This document shows positions 7,655 to 15,948 of a DNA stretch of 42,255 nt, piece after piece. The position numbers were made by a program, and so were the translations under genes. Positions within the stretch are counted from its first letter, which is position 1. Each line of letters begins with the position of its first letter. This stretch comes from Bacteroidota bacterium (GTDB lineage Bacteria; Bacteroidota; Bacteroidia; JABEUT01). The notes beneath the pieces were generated by a model, which ran no database searches, had not been told where the DNA came from, and was given only the letters and a program-made list of their open reading frames with translations. The DNA lies in contig JABDGY010000016.1 of assembly GCA_013285805.1 (NCBI GenBank), positions 1-42,255 of the forward strand, read 5' to 3'.

Positions 7655-7678
7655 TATCACCCCTATGTCAGTTATTGT
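7652..7678 (+). repeat. Right copy of 27-nt imperfect direct repeat (true gldA start)
   Basis: Starts with the toxin stop codon TAA and contains CCCCTATGTCAGTTATTGT, including the first codons of gldA. Pairs with 7008-7034. Confidence 0.8.
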
Positions 7679-8588
7679 AGAACATATTACCAAACTTTAC
7701 GGAGAGCAAAAAGCCCTCGACGATGTTTCATTTAATATTCAAAGTGGTGAAATAGTTGGTTTCCTTGGCCCTAACGGTGCAGGTAAATCAACCATGATGA
7801 AAATAATTACCTGCTTTCTGCCACAGACTTCCGGTAAGGCATCGGTTTGCGGGTTCGATGTATCGGAGCAATCGTTGGAAGTAAGAAGGAAAGTTGGTTA
7901 CCTTGCTGAACACAATCCACTATACCTGGATATGTATGTGAAAGAATACCTTGCTTTTATTGCGGGCCTTCATCATATAGGCGACAAGATGAAAAGGGTG
8001 GAAGAAATGGTTGCCATAACCGGGTTAAAAGATGAGCAGAAGAAAAAAATAGGCGCTCTTTCAAAAGGGTACCGCCAGCGTGTGGGCCTTGCACAGGCTT
8101 TGATACATAACCCCGAAGTGCTTATACTCGATGAACCGACCAGTGGCCTTGACCCGAACCAGTTGCAGGAAATACGCAACCTGATAATTCAGATAGGTAA
8201 AGAAAAGACTGTGATACTTTCTACGCATATTATGCAGGAAGTGGAAGCCGTTTGCGATAGGGTGGTAATTATAAATAAAGGCAAAATAGTAGCCGATAAA
8301 CCTACGCGAGAACTTAAAGACCTTGAAGGTGGCTATTCATTAATTACGGTTGAATTTGATAAAGAACCTGACCTGGCCAAACTGAAAAAGCTTAATGGTG
8401 TTAATGAAGTGACTGTAATAAGCCCTAAAACATTGCAGATACAAACTACCGCAGAGCGTGATTTACGCACCGACATCTTCAACTTTGCTGTAGAAAATGG
8501 ACTTGCTGTACTAACCATTCATAAAGAAGAAAAGAAGCTGGAGGAAATATTCAAGAGCCTAACACAGCAACCGGCAGCAAAAGCTTAA
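7665..8588 (+). CDS. gldA: Gliding motility-associated ABC transporter ATP-binding protein GldA
   Basis: 307 residues from the ATG at 7665. A TTG at 7644 would lie inside the toxin gene and add seven unrelated residues, so it is rejected. Walker A is GPNGAGKST at about residues 35-43, the ABC signature appears as LSKGYRQRVGLAQAL, and Walker B is EVLILDEPTSGLD; the switch histidine is in STHIMQEVEA. The start IVEHITKLYGEQKALDDVSF and the general length match GldA, the ATPase that pairs with the membrane proteins GldF and GldG in Flavobacterium. Those partners are not in the window, as is common, because gldA is often encoded apart from gldFG. The gene follows a toxin-antitoxin pair by 10 nt. 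A generic ABC-2 type ATPase is the alternative. Confidence 0.85.
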   Translation: MSVIVEHITKLYGEQKALDDVSFNIQSGEIVGFLGPNGAGKSTMMKIITCFLPQTSGKASVCGFDVSEQSLEVRRKVGYLAEHNPLYLDMYVKEYLAFIAGLHHIGDKMKRVEEMVAITGLKDEQKKKIGALSKGYRQRVGLAQALIHNPEVLILDEPTSGLDPNQLQEIRNLIIQIGKEKTVILSTHIMQEVEAVCDRVVIINKGKIVADKPTRELKDLEGGYSLITVEFDKEPDLAKLKKLNGVNEVTVISPKTLQIQTTAERDLRTDIFNFAVENGLAVLTIHKEEKKLEEIFKSLTQQPAAKA

Positions 8589-8624
8589 TCGTATTTACTA
8601 CTTAAAAAAATGATACTCATGCAG

Positions 8625-8654
8625 TTGCATGCACGTTGATAATTTTTATCTTTA
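8625..8654 (+). promoter_or_regulatory. Promoter for the TonB receptor gene
   Basis: TTG at 8625-8627, 19 nt, then TATCTTTA at 8647-8654, one base off the TAnnTTTG -7 consensus. It lies 34 nt before the receptor ATG in the 99-bp gap after gldA. Confidence 0.45.
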
Positions 8655-8687
8655 CGGTATACTCTCTTAATAGACACTAATCCGCTT

Positions 8688-10763
8688 ATGCCGCGTAAAA
8701 TACCCTGCTTAAAATGCTTTTTGGTTGTTTTTCTGTCAGTGCTATGCTTTAGCGTTTTTGCGCAGAAAGATTCTACCAAAATTGATTCAGCGGCTATTTA
8801 TAATATGTCGCTGGAGCAACTGCTTAACCTGAAAGAAACTGGTGTTTCAAGTGACATGGAATCGCTTATTAACTCGATTATAGGTGTAGCTTCAAAGAAG
8901 TCGCTCTCGTTGCGCAAATCGCCCAGCGTAGTAACACTGATTACACAGGAAGAGATTGAAAAATCGGGCGCGCGCGACCTGATAGATGTATTAAGGTTAG
9001 TTCCGGGAATAGATTTTGCGGTAGATGTACAGGGCAATGTAAGTATTGGTATGCGTGGCAACTGGGCCGAGGAAGGTAAAGTATTGCTGCTTCTTGACGG
9101 GCAAGAGATGAACGAGCTTATGTATTCGAGCCTGCAATTCGGCAACCATTTTGACGTAAGCCAGATAAAGCGCATTGAAATAATACGGGGCCCCGGTTCT
9201 GCCATATATGGAGGATATGCCGAGTATGGGGTAATAAGCATAATAACCAAAAACGGGGAAGACTTAAAGGGTGTATCGGCTACTGCCAGCTATGGGCAAA
9301 CGGCCAGGGCGCTTGGATACAGAGACGCCAGCCTGTCTATTGGCGATAACATAAAAGATTTCAGGTATAGCCTTGCCGGTTTCATAGGCCAGGCTAACCG
9401 GAGCGATAATGCCTATACCGATTTTAGTGGCAACAGCTTTTCAATGGTAAATAACTCAAACCTTAACCCGGCCAGCGTAGATTTAAAACTTTCATACAAG
9501 GGGTTGAGCCTTACAGGTATTTACGACCAATATAATATGACCACCCGTGATAATTATGGACCGATACTTTCACAAGCCTACCCAAGCAATTTTTTATCGG
9601 AAATGCTGGAATTAAAATATAATGCTAAGCTGAGTGACAAACTAACCATAACCCCTTTGTTGAGTTACAAAATGCAAAAGCCATGGAACTATGTTGGCTA
9701 CCTTGCCCCGGTAGATTCTTCTTATACCCTTTATGATGAAACGGCCCGGAGATATAAGGGGAACATTACTATGGTATATGATTTTACACGCAGAATAAAT
9801 ATTGTAGTCGGAACTGAAGCCTTTTATGATTATGCAAACTCCGGGGCCGATTCTGCCATATTCAGTAATGGTAAAACATCGGTGAGCTATACCAACTATG
9901 CCGCCTTCGCCCAGGTACTTTTCCGTTATAAAATAGCCAGCTTTTTAATCGGTGGCCGGTACGATAATAATTCCGCTTATGGTTCTTCGCTAGTACCCCG
10001 CCTGGGTATACTGAAAAAAATAGAAAAGTGGAATTTTAAACTGCTTTACAATAACTCATTCCGTGCACCGGGTATTGAGAATATTAATTTCAGTGTAAAC
10101 GGGCAGATAAAGCCTGAAACTACAAGCGTACTTGAGTTTGAAGCCGGCAGGGAAATACGAAGCGACATGTTCGTGACACTTAACCTTTTTGATATAACCA
10201 CTAAAAACCCTATAGTGTATTATGTTGACACCAATGCATCAAGCCCGAACGGGGGTGTTGAGGGATATGAAAACCTTAATGAGCAGGGCACCCGAGGAGC
10301 GGAGCTGGATTACAGGATAAAGGATTCATGGGGCTACCTCGACTTTAACTATTCATATTACACTACCGATGGAAAAACCGTTGTGCCTGCCTACCAGGTT
10401 CCGGGCGATAATTCAATGACACTTGGTTTTGCCGCTAATAAAGCCAATTTTTCATTCAGCTATAATGTTCTGCCTAAGTTGTCGGTTACACCAACCATAT
10501 CGTGGATTGGGCAACGATATGGCTACGTAACCGGCCCGGCCGAAAACGGCTTGCCCGAATTAAAGTTATTTCAGCCTACCACACTGGCCAACATATACGT
10601 AATGTATAAGGCAGGTAACCTTAAAGCAGGTGTGGGTTGTTACAACATATTGAATGCCGATTATGAATTCATTCAGCCCTACAATGGCGGTCATGCGCCA
10701 TTGCCATCCATGTCGAGGGAATATGAATTAAGAATTACCTATACCCTGAATTTTAAAAAGTGA
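8688..10763 (+). CDS. TonB-dependent outer membrane receptor
   Basis: 691 residues with a signal peptide ending FSVFAQ. Residues about 40-55 contain MSLEQLLNLKETGVSS, the short N-terminal motif often seen in this receptor type. The plug domain follows: SLRKSPSVVTLITQEEIEKSGARDL region, then LIDVLRLVPGIDFAV, GNVSIGMRGNW, VLLLLDGQEMNELMY and the IEIIRGPGSAIYGGYAEYGVISIITK signature. The rest is a 22-stranded barrel ending YELRITYTLNFKK with a penultimate aromatic pattern. No carboxypeptidase-like or SusC-type N-terminal extension is seen, and there is no SusD next to it, so a siderophore, metal or vitamin uptake role is more likely than polysaccharide uptake; the ligand is not known. The stop overlaps the next start (GTGA), so it is coupled to the YfiR-family gene. 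Confidence 0.92.
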   Translation: MPRKIPCLKCFLVVFLSVLCFSVFAQKDSTKIDSAAIYNMSLEQLLNLKETGVSSDMESLINSIIGVASKKSLSLRKSPSVVTLITQEEIEKSGARDLIDVLRLVPGIDFAVDVQGNVSIGMRGNWAEEGKVLLLLDGQEMNELMYSSLQFGNHFDVSQIKRIEIIRGPGSAIYGGYAEYGVISIITKNGEDLKGVSATASYGQTARALGYRDASLSIGDNIKDFRYSLAGFIGQANRSDNAYTDFSGNSFSMVNNSNLNPASVDLKLSYKGLSLTGIYDQYNMTTRDNYGPILSQAYPSNFLSEMLELKYNAKLSDKLTITPLLSYKMQKPWNYVGYLAPVDSSYTLYDETARRYKGNITMVYDFTRRINIVVGTEAFYDYANSGADSAIFSNGKTSVSYTNYAAFAQVLFRYKIASFLIGGRYDNNSAYGSSLVPRLGILKKIEKWNFKLLYNNSFRAPGIENINFSVNGQIKPETTSVLEFEAGREIRSDMFVTLNLFDITTKNPIVYYVDTNASSPNGGVEGYENLNEQGTRGAELDYRIKDSWGYLDFNYSYYTTDGKTVVPAYQVPGDNSMTLGFAANKANFSFSYNVLPKLSVTPTISWIGQRYGYVTGPAENGLPELKLFQPTTLANIYVMYKAGNLKAGVGCYNILNADYEFIQPYNGGHAPLPSMSREYELRITYTLNFKK

Positions 10764-11287
10764 GAAAAAGAACCTTCATACCATTTTTTGCGGTGATGAT
10801 GTTCGTCTCACTATGGGCGCGCGCCCAGACACTTGACTATAAACTGGCTTCGTTCTATGTTTATAATTTTACCAAATACATTGACTGGCCGGGAGATTTT
10901 AAATCGGGCGATTTTGTTATTGGCGTTTACGGCGCTTCGCCCTTGACCGACGAACTGAATAAGTTTGTGGCGGGCAAGCATGTTGGAGCCCGGTCGATTG
11001 TGGTAAAAATGTTTAAATCGGTTGAAGAGGCCCAGGGCTGCCAGATATTATTTATACCACTTTCAGAAAGTGTGGATATTAAGAAGATAAGCGAGGCATT
11101 TAAAGGCAAACCTGTGTTGCTTATATGCGAAAAAGAAGGGCTCAGCAAAAAGGGAGCCAGCATAAGTATTTTCCTCGATGAGGACGACGATTATAAAACC
11201 AAGTTTGAAATGAATAAGGAATATATTGAACTTGGGGGCCTTATTATTTCACAGACACTGATGCACCTGGCGGCACAGGTGAATTAA
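10760..11287 (+). CDS. YfiR family (DUF4154) periplasmic protein
   Basis: 175 residues from a GTG that overlaps the receptor stop by four bases; starting there gives a good signal peptide, MRKRTFIPFFAVMMFVSLWARAQ in parts. The mature part begins LDYKLASFYVYNFTKYIDWP, followed by FVIGVYGASPLTDELN, QGCQILFIPLSES, KPVLLICEKEGLSKKGASISIF and ends in the ELGGLIISQTLMHLAAQV helix, the standard YfiR layout. In Pseudomonas, YfiR is the periplasmic repressor of the diguanylate cyclase YfiN. No cyclase or histidine kinase is adjacent here; instead it is fused by translation to a TonB receptor gene, so it may sense or modulate uptake by that receptor. The family is confident, the role is inference. Confidence 0.88.
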   Translation: MRKRTFIPFFAVMMFVSLWARAQTLDYKLASFYVYNFTKYIDWPGDFKSGDFVIGVYGASPLTDELNKFVAGKHVGARSIVVKMFKSVEEAQGCQILFIPLSESVDIKKISEAFKGKPVLLICEKEGLSKKGASISIFLDEDDDYKTKFEMNKEYIELGGLIISQTLMHLAAQVN

Positions 11288-11332
11288 ACAGGGCTTGCAA
11301 TAAAGTAATATTAATAATATTAAGCCCGCGTA

Positions 11333-11355
11333 GGTGCTAATCTGGGATTAGTGCC
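11333..11355 (+). other. Inverted repeat in the sod upstream region
   Basis: The 276-bp region before the superoxide dismutase gene holds CTAATC, TGG, GATTAG at 11337-11351, extended outward by GG/CC at 11333-11334 and 11354-11355 with two G-T pairs between. A larger, AT-rich inverted structure (GGGCTT at 11291-11296 with AAGCCC at 11322-11327) lies just after the YfiR stop. Either could be a transcript end structure or an operator. No T-tract follows. Confidence 0.3.
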
Positions 11356-11512
11356 GAAATAGCTTGTAATCTTTAATTACTGAACTAATTTAATGGTCGT
11401 TCAGCAGGCTCTTTTATATTTAATTACAAATTAAATTGCAGTTAAGCACTAATAGCATATTAGCGCTTACGTTTGTTTATCGAATACCTGTTTTTTAGTT
11501 TCAAAAACTCTT

Positions 11513-11520
11513 TACCTTTG
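11513..11520 (+). promoter_or_regulatory. -7 promoter box for sod (TACCTTTG)
   Basis: TACCTTTG fits TAnnTTTG 44 nt before the sod ATG. A clear -33 TTTG at about 19 nt is missing, which would suit a regulated promoter. Confidence 0.45.
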
Positions 11521-11563
11521 GCTTATTGAATTCATTTAAAATAAACAATTAAACCCTAATAGT

Positions 11564-12169
11564 ATGTCAGTTACACTTCCCAAATTACCTTACGATTACA
11601 AAGCGCTGGAGCCTTATATTGATGCACAAACCATGGAGATACATTATTCCAAGCATCACCAGGCTTATGTAAATAACCTTAACAATGCTATTGCCGGTAA
11701 ACCCGAAGACAGCATGAGCCTTGAAGATTTGTTCAAGACCATTTCAAAACAACCACCTGTTGTAAGAAACAATGGCGGCGGCGTTTATAACCACAACCTG
11801 TTCTGGAGCGTTATGAAACCCAATGGCGGTGGAGAACCAACAGGTAAGTTAGGCGATGCCATTAAATCAACCTTTGGTTCATTTGCCGATTTCAAAACCA
11901 AATTTTCCGATGCGGGCGCTACCCGCTTCGGTTCAGGCTGGGCCTGGCTTTGTGTTAGCGGCGGCAAACTTGCCATATGCTCAACCCCTAACCAGGATAA
12001 CCCGCTTATGGATATTTCGGAATGCAAAGGCACGCCTATTCTAGGGCTCGATGTGTGGGAACATGCCTATTACCTGAAATACCAGAACCGCAGGCCGGAA
12101 TATATTACCAACTTCTGGAATGTGATTAACTGGGATGAAGTTGCAAAACGTTTAGACAGCGCGAAATAA
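11564..12169 (+). CDS. sod: Superoxide dismutase, Fe/Mn family
   Basis: 201 residues, the usual length for a cytoplasmic bacterial Fe/Mn enzyme, without a signal peptide. It converts superoxide to oxygen and hydrogen peroxide. The four metal ligands are all present: His27 ([12 protein letters not shown]), His77 (YNHNLFW), Asp163 and His167 (LDVWEHAYY). The phrase [10 protein letters not shown] places a glutamine where manganese enzymes have their active-site Gln, so Mn or cambialistic use is suggested, but metal preference cannot be set from sequence alone. The TM2-domain gene begins 2 nt after its stop. The long upstream region with an inverted repeat suggests separate regulation. Confidence 0.95.
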   Translation: MSVTLPKLPYDYKALEPYIDAQTMEIHYSKHHQAYVNNLNNAIAGKPEDSMSLEDLFKTISKQPPVVRNNGGGVYNHNLFWSVMKPNGGGEPTGKLGDAIKSTFGSFADFKTKFSDAGATRFGSGWAWLCVSGGKLAICSTPNQDNPLMDISECKGTPILGLDVWEHAYYLKYQNRRPEYITNFWNVINWDEVAKRLDSAK

Positions 12170-12171
12170 GG

Positions 12172-12570
12172 ATGATGTTTAGGTTTTGCCCGGTACTGTT
12201 GTTTATTCTTTTTACCTGTTTCGCAGTTTCTGCAAAAGGTGAAATGCATAATGTGCCGGGCAAAACTATTTTTATAAAAGTACCCAACCAATTTGCGGCA
12301 TCTCATACCGCTGTTGACAGCACCACCCATCGTAAACACAGGTTATGGGCCGCATTACTGGCATTTCCATTGGGTGTTTTTGGTTTGCACAGAATGTATT
12401 TAGGTAGTTCGCCGGCAATGCCATTAGTGTACATTGCAACTCTCGGAGGCGGTTTCGGAATTTTACCCTTTATTGATTTTGTCCTGATTCTGATGAATAA
12501 GGACGTAAATACTTACGCCAACAGCCCAAGTTTGTTTATGTGGAGTAAGCGAAAAGAAGTAAAGAAATAA
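12172..12570 (+). CDS. TM2 domain-containing membrane protein
   Basis: 132 residues. There is an N-terminal signal peptide or membrane segment (CPVLLFILFTCFAVSA), an exposed linker of about 35 residues, then the TM2 domain from HRKHRLWAALLAFPLGVFG through GLHRMYLG to FGILPFIDFVLILMN. TM2 consists of two short membrane helices joined by a tight turn and is found in many bacteria with no settled function. The gene starts two nucleotides after the sod stop, probably translated from the same mRNA. Its stop codon faces the glmS stop with only three nucleotides between them. Two ATGs overlap at 12172 and 12175; which is used makes one residue of difference. Confidence 0.85.
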   Translation: MMFRFCPVLLFILFTCFAVSAKGEMHNVPGKTIFIKVPNQFAASHTAVDSTTHRKHRLWAALLAFPLGVFGLHRMYLGSSPAMPLVYIATLGGGFGILPFIDFVLILMNKDVNTYANSPSLFMWSKRKEVKK

Positions 12571-12573
12571 AAA

Positions 12574-14415
12574 TTATTCTACCGTAACAGACTTAGCCAG
12601 GTTACGTGGCTGGTCAACGTTGCAACCCCTCATAACCGCAATGTGATATGAAAGCAATTGTAATGGTATTACAGCAACCAATGGAGCAAGGTGCTCATCT
12701 ACCTCAGGCACTTCAATAACATAATCGGCCAGCGATTTAACAACAGTATCACCTTCGGTAACTACAGCAATAATTTTGCCTTTGCGGGCTTTTACTTCCT
12801 GTATATTGCTGACTACCTTCTCGTATGAAGCGCCTTGTGTGGCAATAACTACTACCGGCATTTCCTCGTCAATAAGGGCTATGGGGCCATGTTTCATTTC
12901 AGCGGCAGGGTAGCCTTCCGCATGTATGTACGATATCTCTTTCAATTTCAAAGCGCCTTCCAATGCAACAGGGAATGTATAACCACGGCCGAGGTAAAGG
13001 AAGTTATGCGCCTTTTTAAATACTTTGGCAATGGCTTCAATTTCTTTATTACGCTCCAAAACAGCCTGCACTTTTTCAGGTATAGCATATAGTTCGCTTG
13101 CAAGTTCGTGAAACTTAGAACGCGATAATGTGCCTTTTTCATAAGCTATCTGCAGTGCCATTAATGTAAGCACCGTTATCTGCGCCGTAAATGCCTTCGT
13201 AGAAGCCACACCTATTTCAGGGCCGGCGTGGGTATATGAACCCGCATGGGTAGCACGGGGTATTGAAGAACCAACCACATTGCAGATACCAATAATGGTT
13301 GCTCCCTTGCTTTTAGCAAGTTCAATAGCTGCAAGCGTATCTGCTGTTTCACCCGATTGCGATATGGCAATTACAATATCGTCCTCATGTATTACAGGAT
13401 TACGGTAACGGAACTCGGAAGCATATTCCACTTCAACAGGTATCCTTGCTAAATCCTCAAAAAGATATTCGCCTACTAGCCCGGCATGCCATGATGTGCC
13501 ACAACCAATAATAATAATGCGCTTGGCTTTAATAATAGCCTGCTCATAATCGGCAATGCCGCCAAGCTTAACAACACCTTTCACAGGGTTAAGGCGGCCG
13601 CGTAAGCTGTCCATAATTGAACGCGGCTGCTCATAAATTTCTTTAAGCATGAAATGAGGAAATCCGCCTTTTTCAAGGGTTTCCAGTTGCATCTCAAGCT
13701 CTTCTATATAAGGTGTTTTAACTTTATTCTTTATCGTTTTTATTTTAATATTTCCATCGCGTTTCAGTTCCGCAATTTCCTCGTCTTCAAGATATATTAC
13801 GTTCTTGGTATATTCTACAATAGGCGTAGCATCGGAGGCTATAAAAAATTCCTTTTCCGAGCCAACACCAATTACAAGCGGGCTGCCTTTTTTTGCCACT
13901 ATAAGTTCATCGGGGCTATCTTTTGAAAGCACTGCTATAGCATATGCGCCTACCACCTGGTTAAGGGCTATGCGCACCGCTTCAGCAAGCGATACACCTT
14001 CATTATCTTTTATGTTTTCAATAAGGTGGCACAATACTTCCGTATCCGTTTCACTTTTAAACTTATGCTTCCTTTTCTTCAGCTCTTCCTTTATAGAGGC
14101 ATAGTTTTCAATAATGCCATTGTGTATAAGCACTATATCGCCCGATTGTGAATAATGAGGGTGAGCATTAATATCACTCGGTTCACCATGTGTTGCCCAA
14201 CGGGTGTGGGCAATACCAATATTACCATCAAGGTTCTTATCTTTTACAAAGGCTTCTAAGTCGGCAACTTTGCCTTTACACTTGTACACATTAAGGTTGC
14301 CGTTAAGTAATGCAACGCCGGCGCTGTCATAACCCCTGTATTCAAGTCTGTGAAGTCCCTTTATAAGTATGGGGTACGCTTTCCTGTCGCCTATGTAACC
14401 TACAATTCCGCACAT
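12574..14415 (-). CDS. glmS: Glutamine--fructose-6-phosphate aminotransferase (isomerizing)
   Basis: 613 residues. It makes glucosamine-6-phosphate from fructose-6-phosphate and glutamine, the first step toward UDP-GlcNAc for peptidoglycan and lipid A. The N-terminus MCGIVGYIG gives the catalytic Cys of the Ntn glutaminase (the initiator Met is removed), and HRLEYRGYDSAGVAL and HTRWATHG follow. Two SIS domains are visible: IIGCGTSWHAGLVGEYLFE with SQSGETADT, and the C-terminal one with AEMKHGPIALI. The protein ends DQPRNLAKSVTVE, the normal end for GlmS. It is last of three minus-strand genes but has its own promoter-like box in the 36-bp gap after DUF4270. No glmS ribozyme or other riboswitch is apparent there. 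Confidence 0.97.
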   Translation of the reverse strand: MCGIVGYIGDRKAYPILIKGLHRLEYRGYDSAGVALLNGNLNVYKCKGKVADLEAFVKDKNLDGNIGIAHTRWATHGEPSDINAHPHYSQSGDIVLIHNGIIENYASIKEELKKRKHKFKSETDTEVLCHLIENIKDNEGVSLAEAVRIALNQVVGAYAIAVLSKDSPDELIVAKKGSPLVIGVGSEKEFFIASDATPIVEYTKNVIYLEDEEIAELKRDGNIKIKTIKNKVKTPYIEELEMQLETLEKGGFPHFMLKEIYEQPRSIMDSLRGRLNPVKGVVKLGGIADYEQAIIKAKRIIIIGCGTSWHAGLVGEYLFEDLARIPVEVEYASEFRYRNPVIHEDDIVIAISQSGETADTLAAIELAKSKGATIIGICNVVGSSIPRATHAGSYTHAGPEIGVASTKAFTAQITVLTLMALQIAYEKGTLSRSKFHELASELYAIPEKVQAVLERNKEIEAIAKVFKKAHNFLYLGRGYTFPVALEGALKLKEISYIHAEGYPAAEMKHGPIALIDEEMPVVVIATQGASYEKVVSNIQEVKARKGKIIAVVTEGDTVVKSLADYVIEVPEVDEHLAPLVAVIPLQLLSYHIAVMRGCNVDQPRNLAKSVTVE

Positions 14416-14432
14416 ATTACGCTGGTTTATTT

Positions 14433-14440
14433 CAAAGTTA
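14433..14440 (-). promoter_or_regulatory. -7 promoter box for glmS (TAACTTTG, minus strand)
   Basis: Read on the minus strand, TAACTTTG fits TAnnTTTG and lies 18 nt before the glmS ATG, inside the gap after the DUF4270 stop. The leader would be short. Confidence 0.45.
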
Positions 14441-14451
14441 CGTAATCCTTC

Positions 14452-15948
14452 TTAGCTTTTAAGTGGAGTGTAGAAAATTTTTAAACGTATCCTGGGCTGA
14501 TTTGGCGTTTTGGTTACACCGCTCAGAACTACCCTATTAGCGTCAACAGGCCTGTTACCGGGGAAAAGATAAAAGTCGCGGTTTTTTACTTTACCTTGAA
14601 TCAATTCCTGTATGTAGTCAGTAATTACAAAAACATATTGCTGGTTAGTAGCATCGTATGTTCCCCCGTAATTAGAGCCTCCATAGTCGGGCAAGGCAAA
14701 GGTAGCTGTTGATACAACAGTTGAAGTATCGTTAATACCCCATAATAGCAAATTCCCGGGCGGGGTATAGCCCTCAAAGTCGTATGTGATGATAGGAATA
14801 TCTAACTCTGCTTTATTAACTATAATGGGTACTTTGTTTGACCAGTTCTTTAAGTAAGGCATAGTAAGCTTAACTTTTACCCCACCTATTGACTGGACGT
14901 AGTTTACGTTGGGAGAGTAAACAGAGTCGTGCCCTTTACCTGAAGGATTTTTATAGAATGGTGATGATTTATAATCGTGGTCGAAATGGCTGAAAATATT
15001 AACACTGGACTGGAAATTAAATCCTGTGGGCGGCAGGTAAATAATACTGTCGCCATTTGTTGGAGTAACGACAGAATAGTGGCAATAGAAAAGTAACTGT
15101 GAGCCTCCGCCAGGAAGATTCATATACCATAAGCCACCCTGCCCAGGTAATTGGGCGGAATTGTTAACGGTAATATATATGCCCGGAATAGCGCGAATGA
15201 AACTTGCCTGGCTATTATATGAGGTATCGGGATCAAGGGTTGATATTCCACCCGTGAATGTGCGGTTCAGACCCGTATCAATCCATTTTAATGCTGTAGC
15301 ATGGTTTATTTTCACCCTCCACCTTGGTGAATATGGATAAACATAGGGACCATATTTATCCGTGTCGTTGGTAGTAAAGTTTGGCAATACATTCCTTGAG
15401 CCAATCGGAGCCGGGTTATATGGAATACTGGCATTGGAATAATAGGAAGTGTCAGTATTAGTTGTAATTCCCTTCTTAAGCTGATATAATTCAATAGTCT
15501 GGGGGCTGCCGTCTCCATAAGTATATCCATCGGTACCTGAACCATAACATATAGCTAAAACGGCAGAATCGAGCACCAATGTAGGCCAGTTAGAAGAATT
15601 GAGCCCATACGTACCGCCTGTTAACCAGCTACTGGGAAAAGGGTTATTGCCACTGGGCAACGATAACTGCGTGTATATAGAGGCCTTTGTTGGGCCAAAA
15701 ATAGGGTCGTTATAACTGCCCAGCAGATTCGTGCTAAGCTGGTTTGTCGGAACTGTGTCTTCCAGTACAAGCGTACTTATTATAGTTGCCGTATCGCTGA
15801 AATTAGCATAAAAATAACTATTCTGCGGCAATACGTTAGCGCCTATTGCTGTATCCTTTGAACAGGAGTTAAAAGAAAAGCCTGCTGCTACGCAGGCTAG
15901 TCCAAAAAGGTATTGAAATTTAAAATACCGTACTGATTTTTTATTCAT
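14452..15948 (-). CDS. DUF4270 family lipoprotein
   Basis: 498 residues. The start MNKKSVRYFKF leads into a lipoprotein signal with the lipobox ending FNSC (Cys29). The family is recognised by NLLGSYNDPIFGPTKASIYTQL-type sequence at residues about 70-95 and by the ending RVVLSGVTKTPNQPRIRLKIFYT. The protein is rich in Ser, Thr, Asn and beta-strand pattern, as expected for an exposed outer-membrane lipoprotein. The function of DUF4270 is unknown. The start overlaps the end of the glycogen-synthase-like gene by eight bases, so the two are probably translationally coupled, and glmS follows. This order is one I associate with other Bacteroidota genomes, which supports a shared role in envelope polysaccharide or amino sugar metabolism, but that is inference. 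Confidence 0.88.
   Translation of the reverse strand: MNKKSVRYFKFQYLFGLACVAAGFSFNSCSKDTAIGANVLPQNSYFYANFSDTATIISTLVLEDTVPTNQLSTNLLGSYNDPIFGPTKASIYTQLSLPSGNNPFPSSWLTGGTYGLNSSNWPTLVLDSAVLAICYGSGTDGYTYGDGSPQTIELYQLKKGITTNTDTSYYSNASIPYNPAPIGSRNVLPNFTTNDTDKYGPYVYPYSPRWRVKINHATALKWIDTGLNRTFTGGISTLDPDTSYNSQASFIRAIPGIYITVNNSAQLPGQGGLWYMNLPGGGSQLLFYCHYSVVTPTNGDSIIYLPPTGFNFQSSVNIFSHFDHDYKSSPFYKNPSGKGHDSVYSPNVNYVQSIGGVKVKLTMPYLKNWSNKVPIIVNKAELDIPIITYDFEGYTPPGNLLLWGINDTSTVVSTATFALPDYGGSNYGGTYDATNQQYVFVITDYIQELIQGKVKNRDFYLFPGNRPVDANRVVLSGVTKTPNQPRIRLKIFYTPLKS

Noticed and set aside
14416-14451. glmS ribozyme or leader
   Set aside because: Only 36 nt separate the DUF4270 stop from glmS, holding a promoter box; there is no space for a ribozyme, which is not expected in this phylum.
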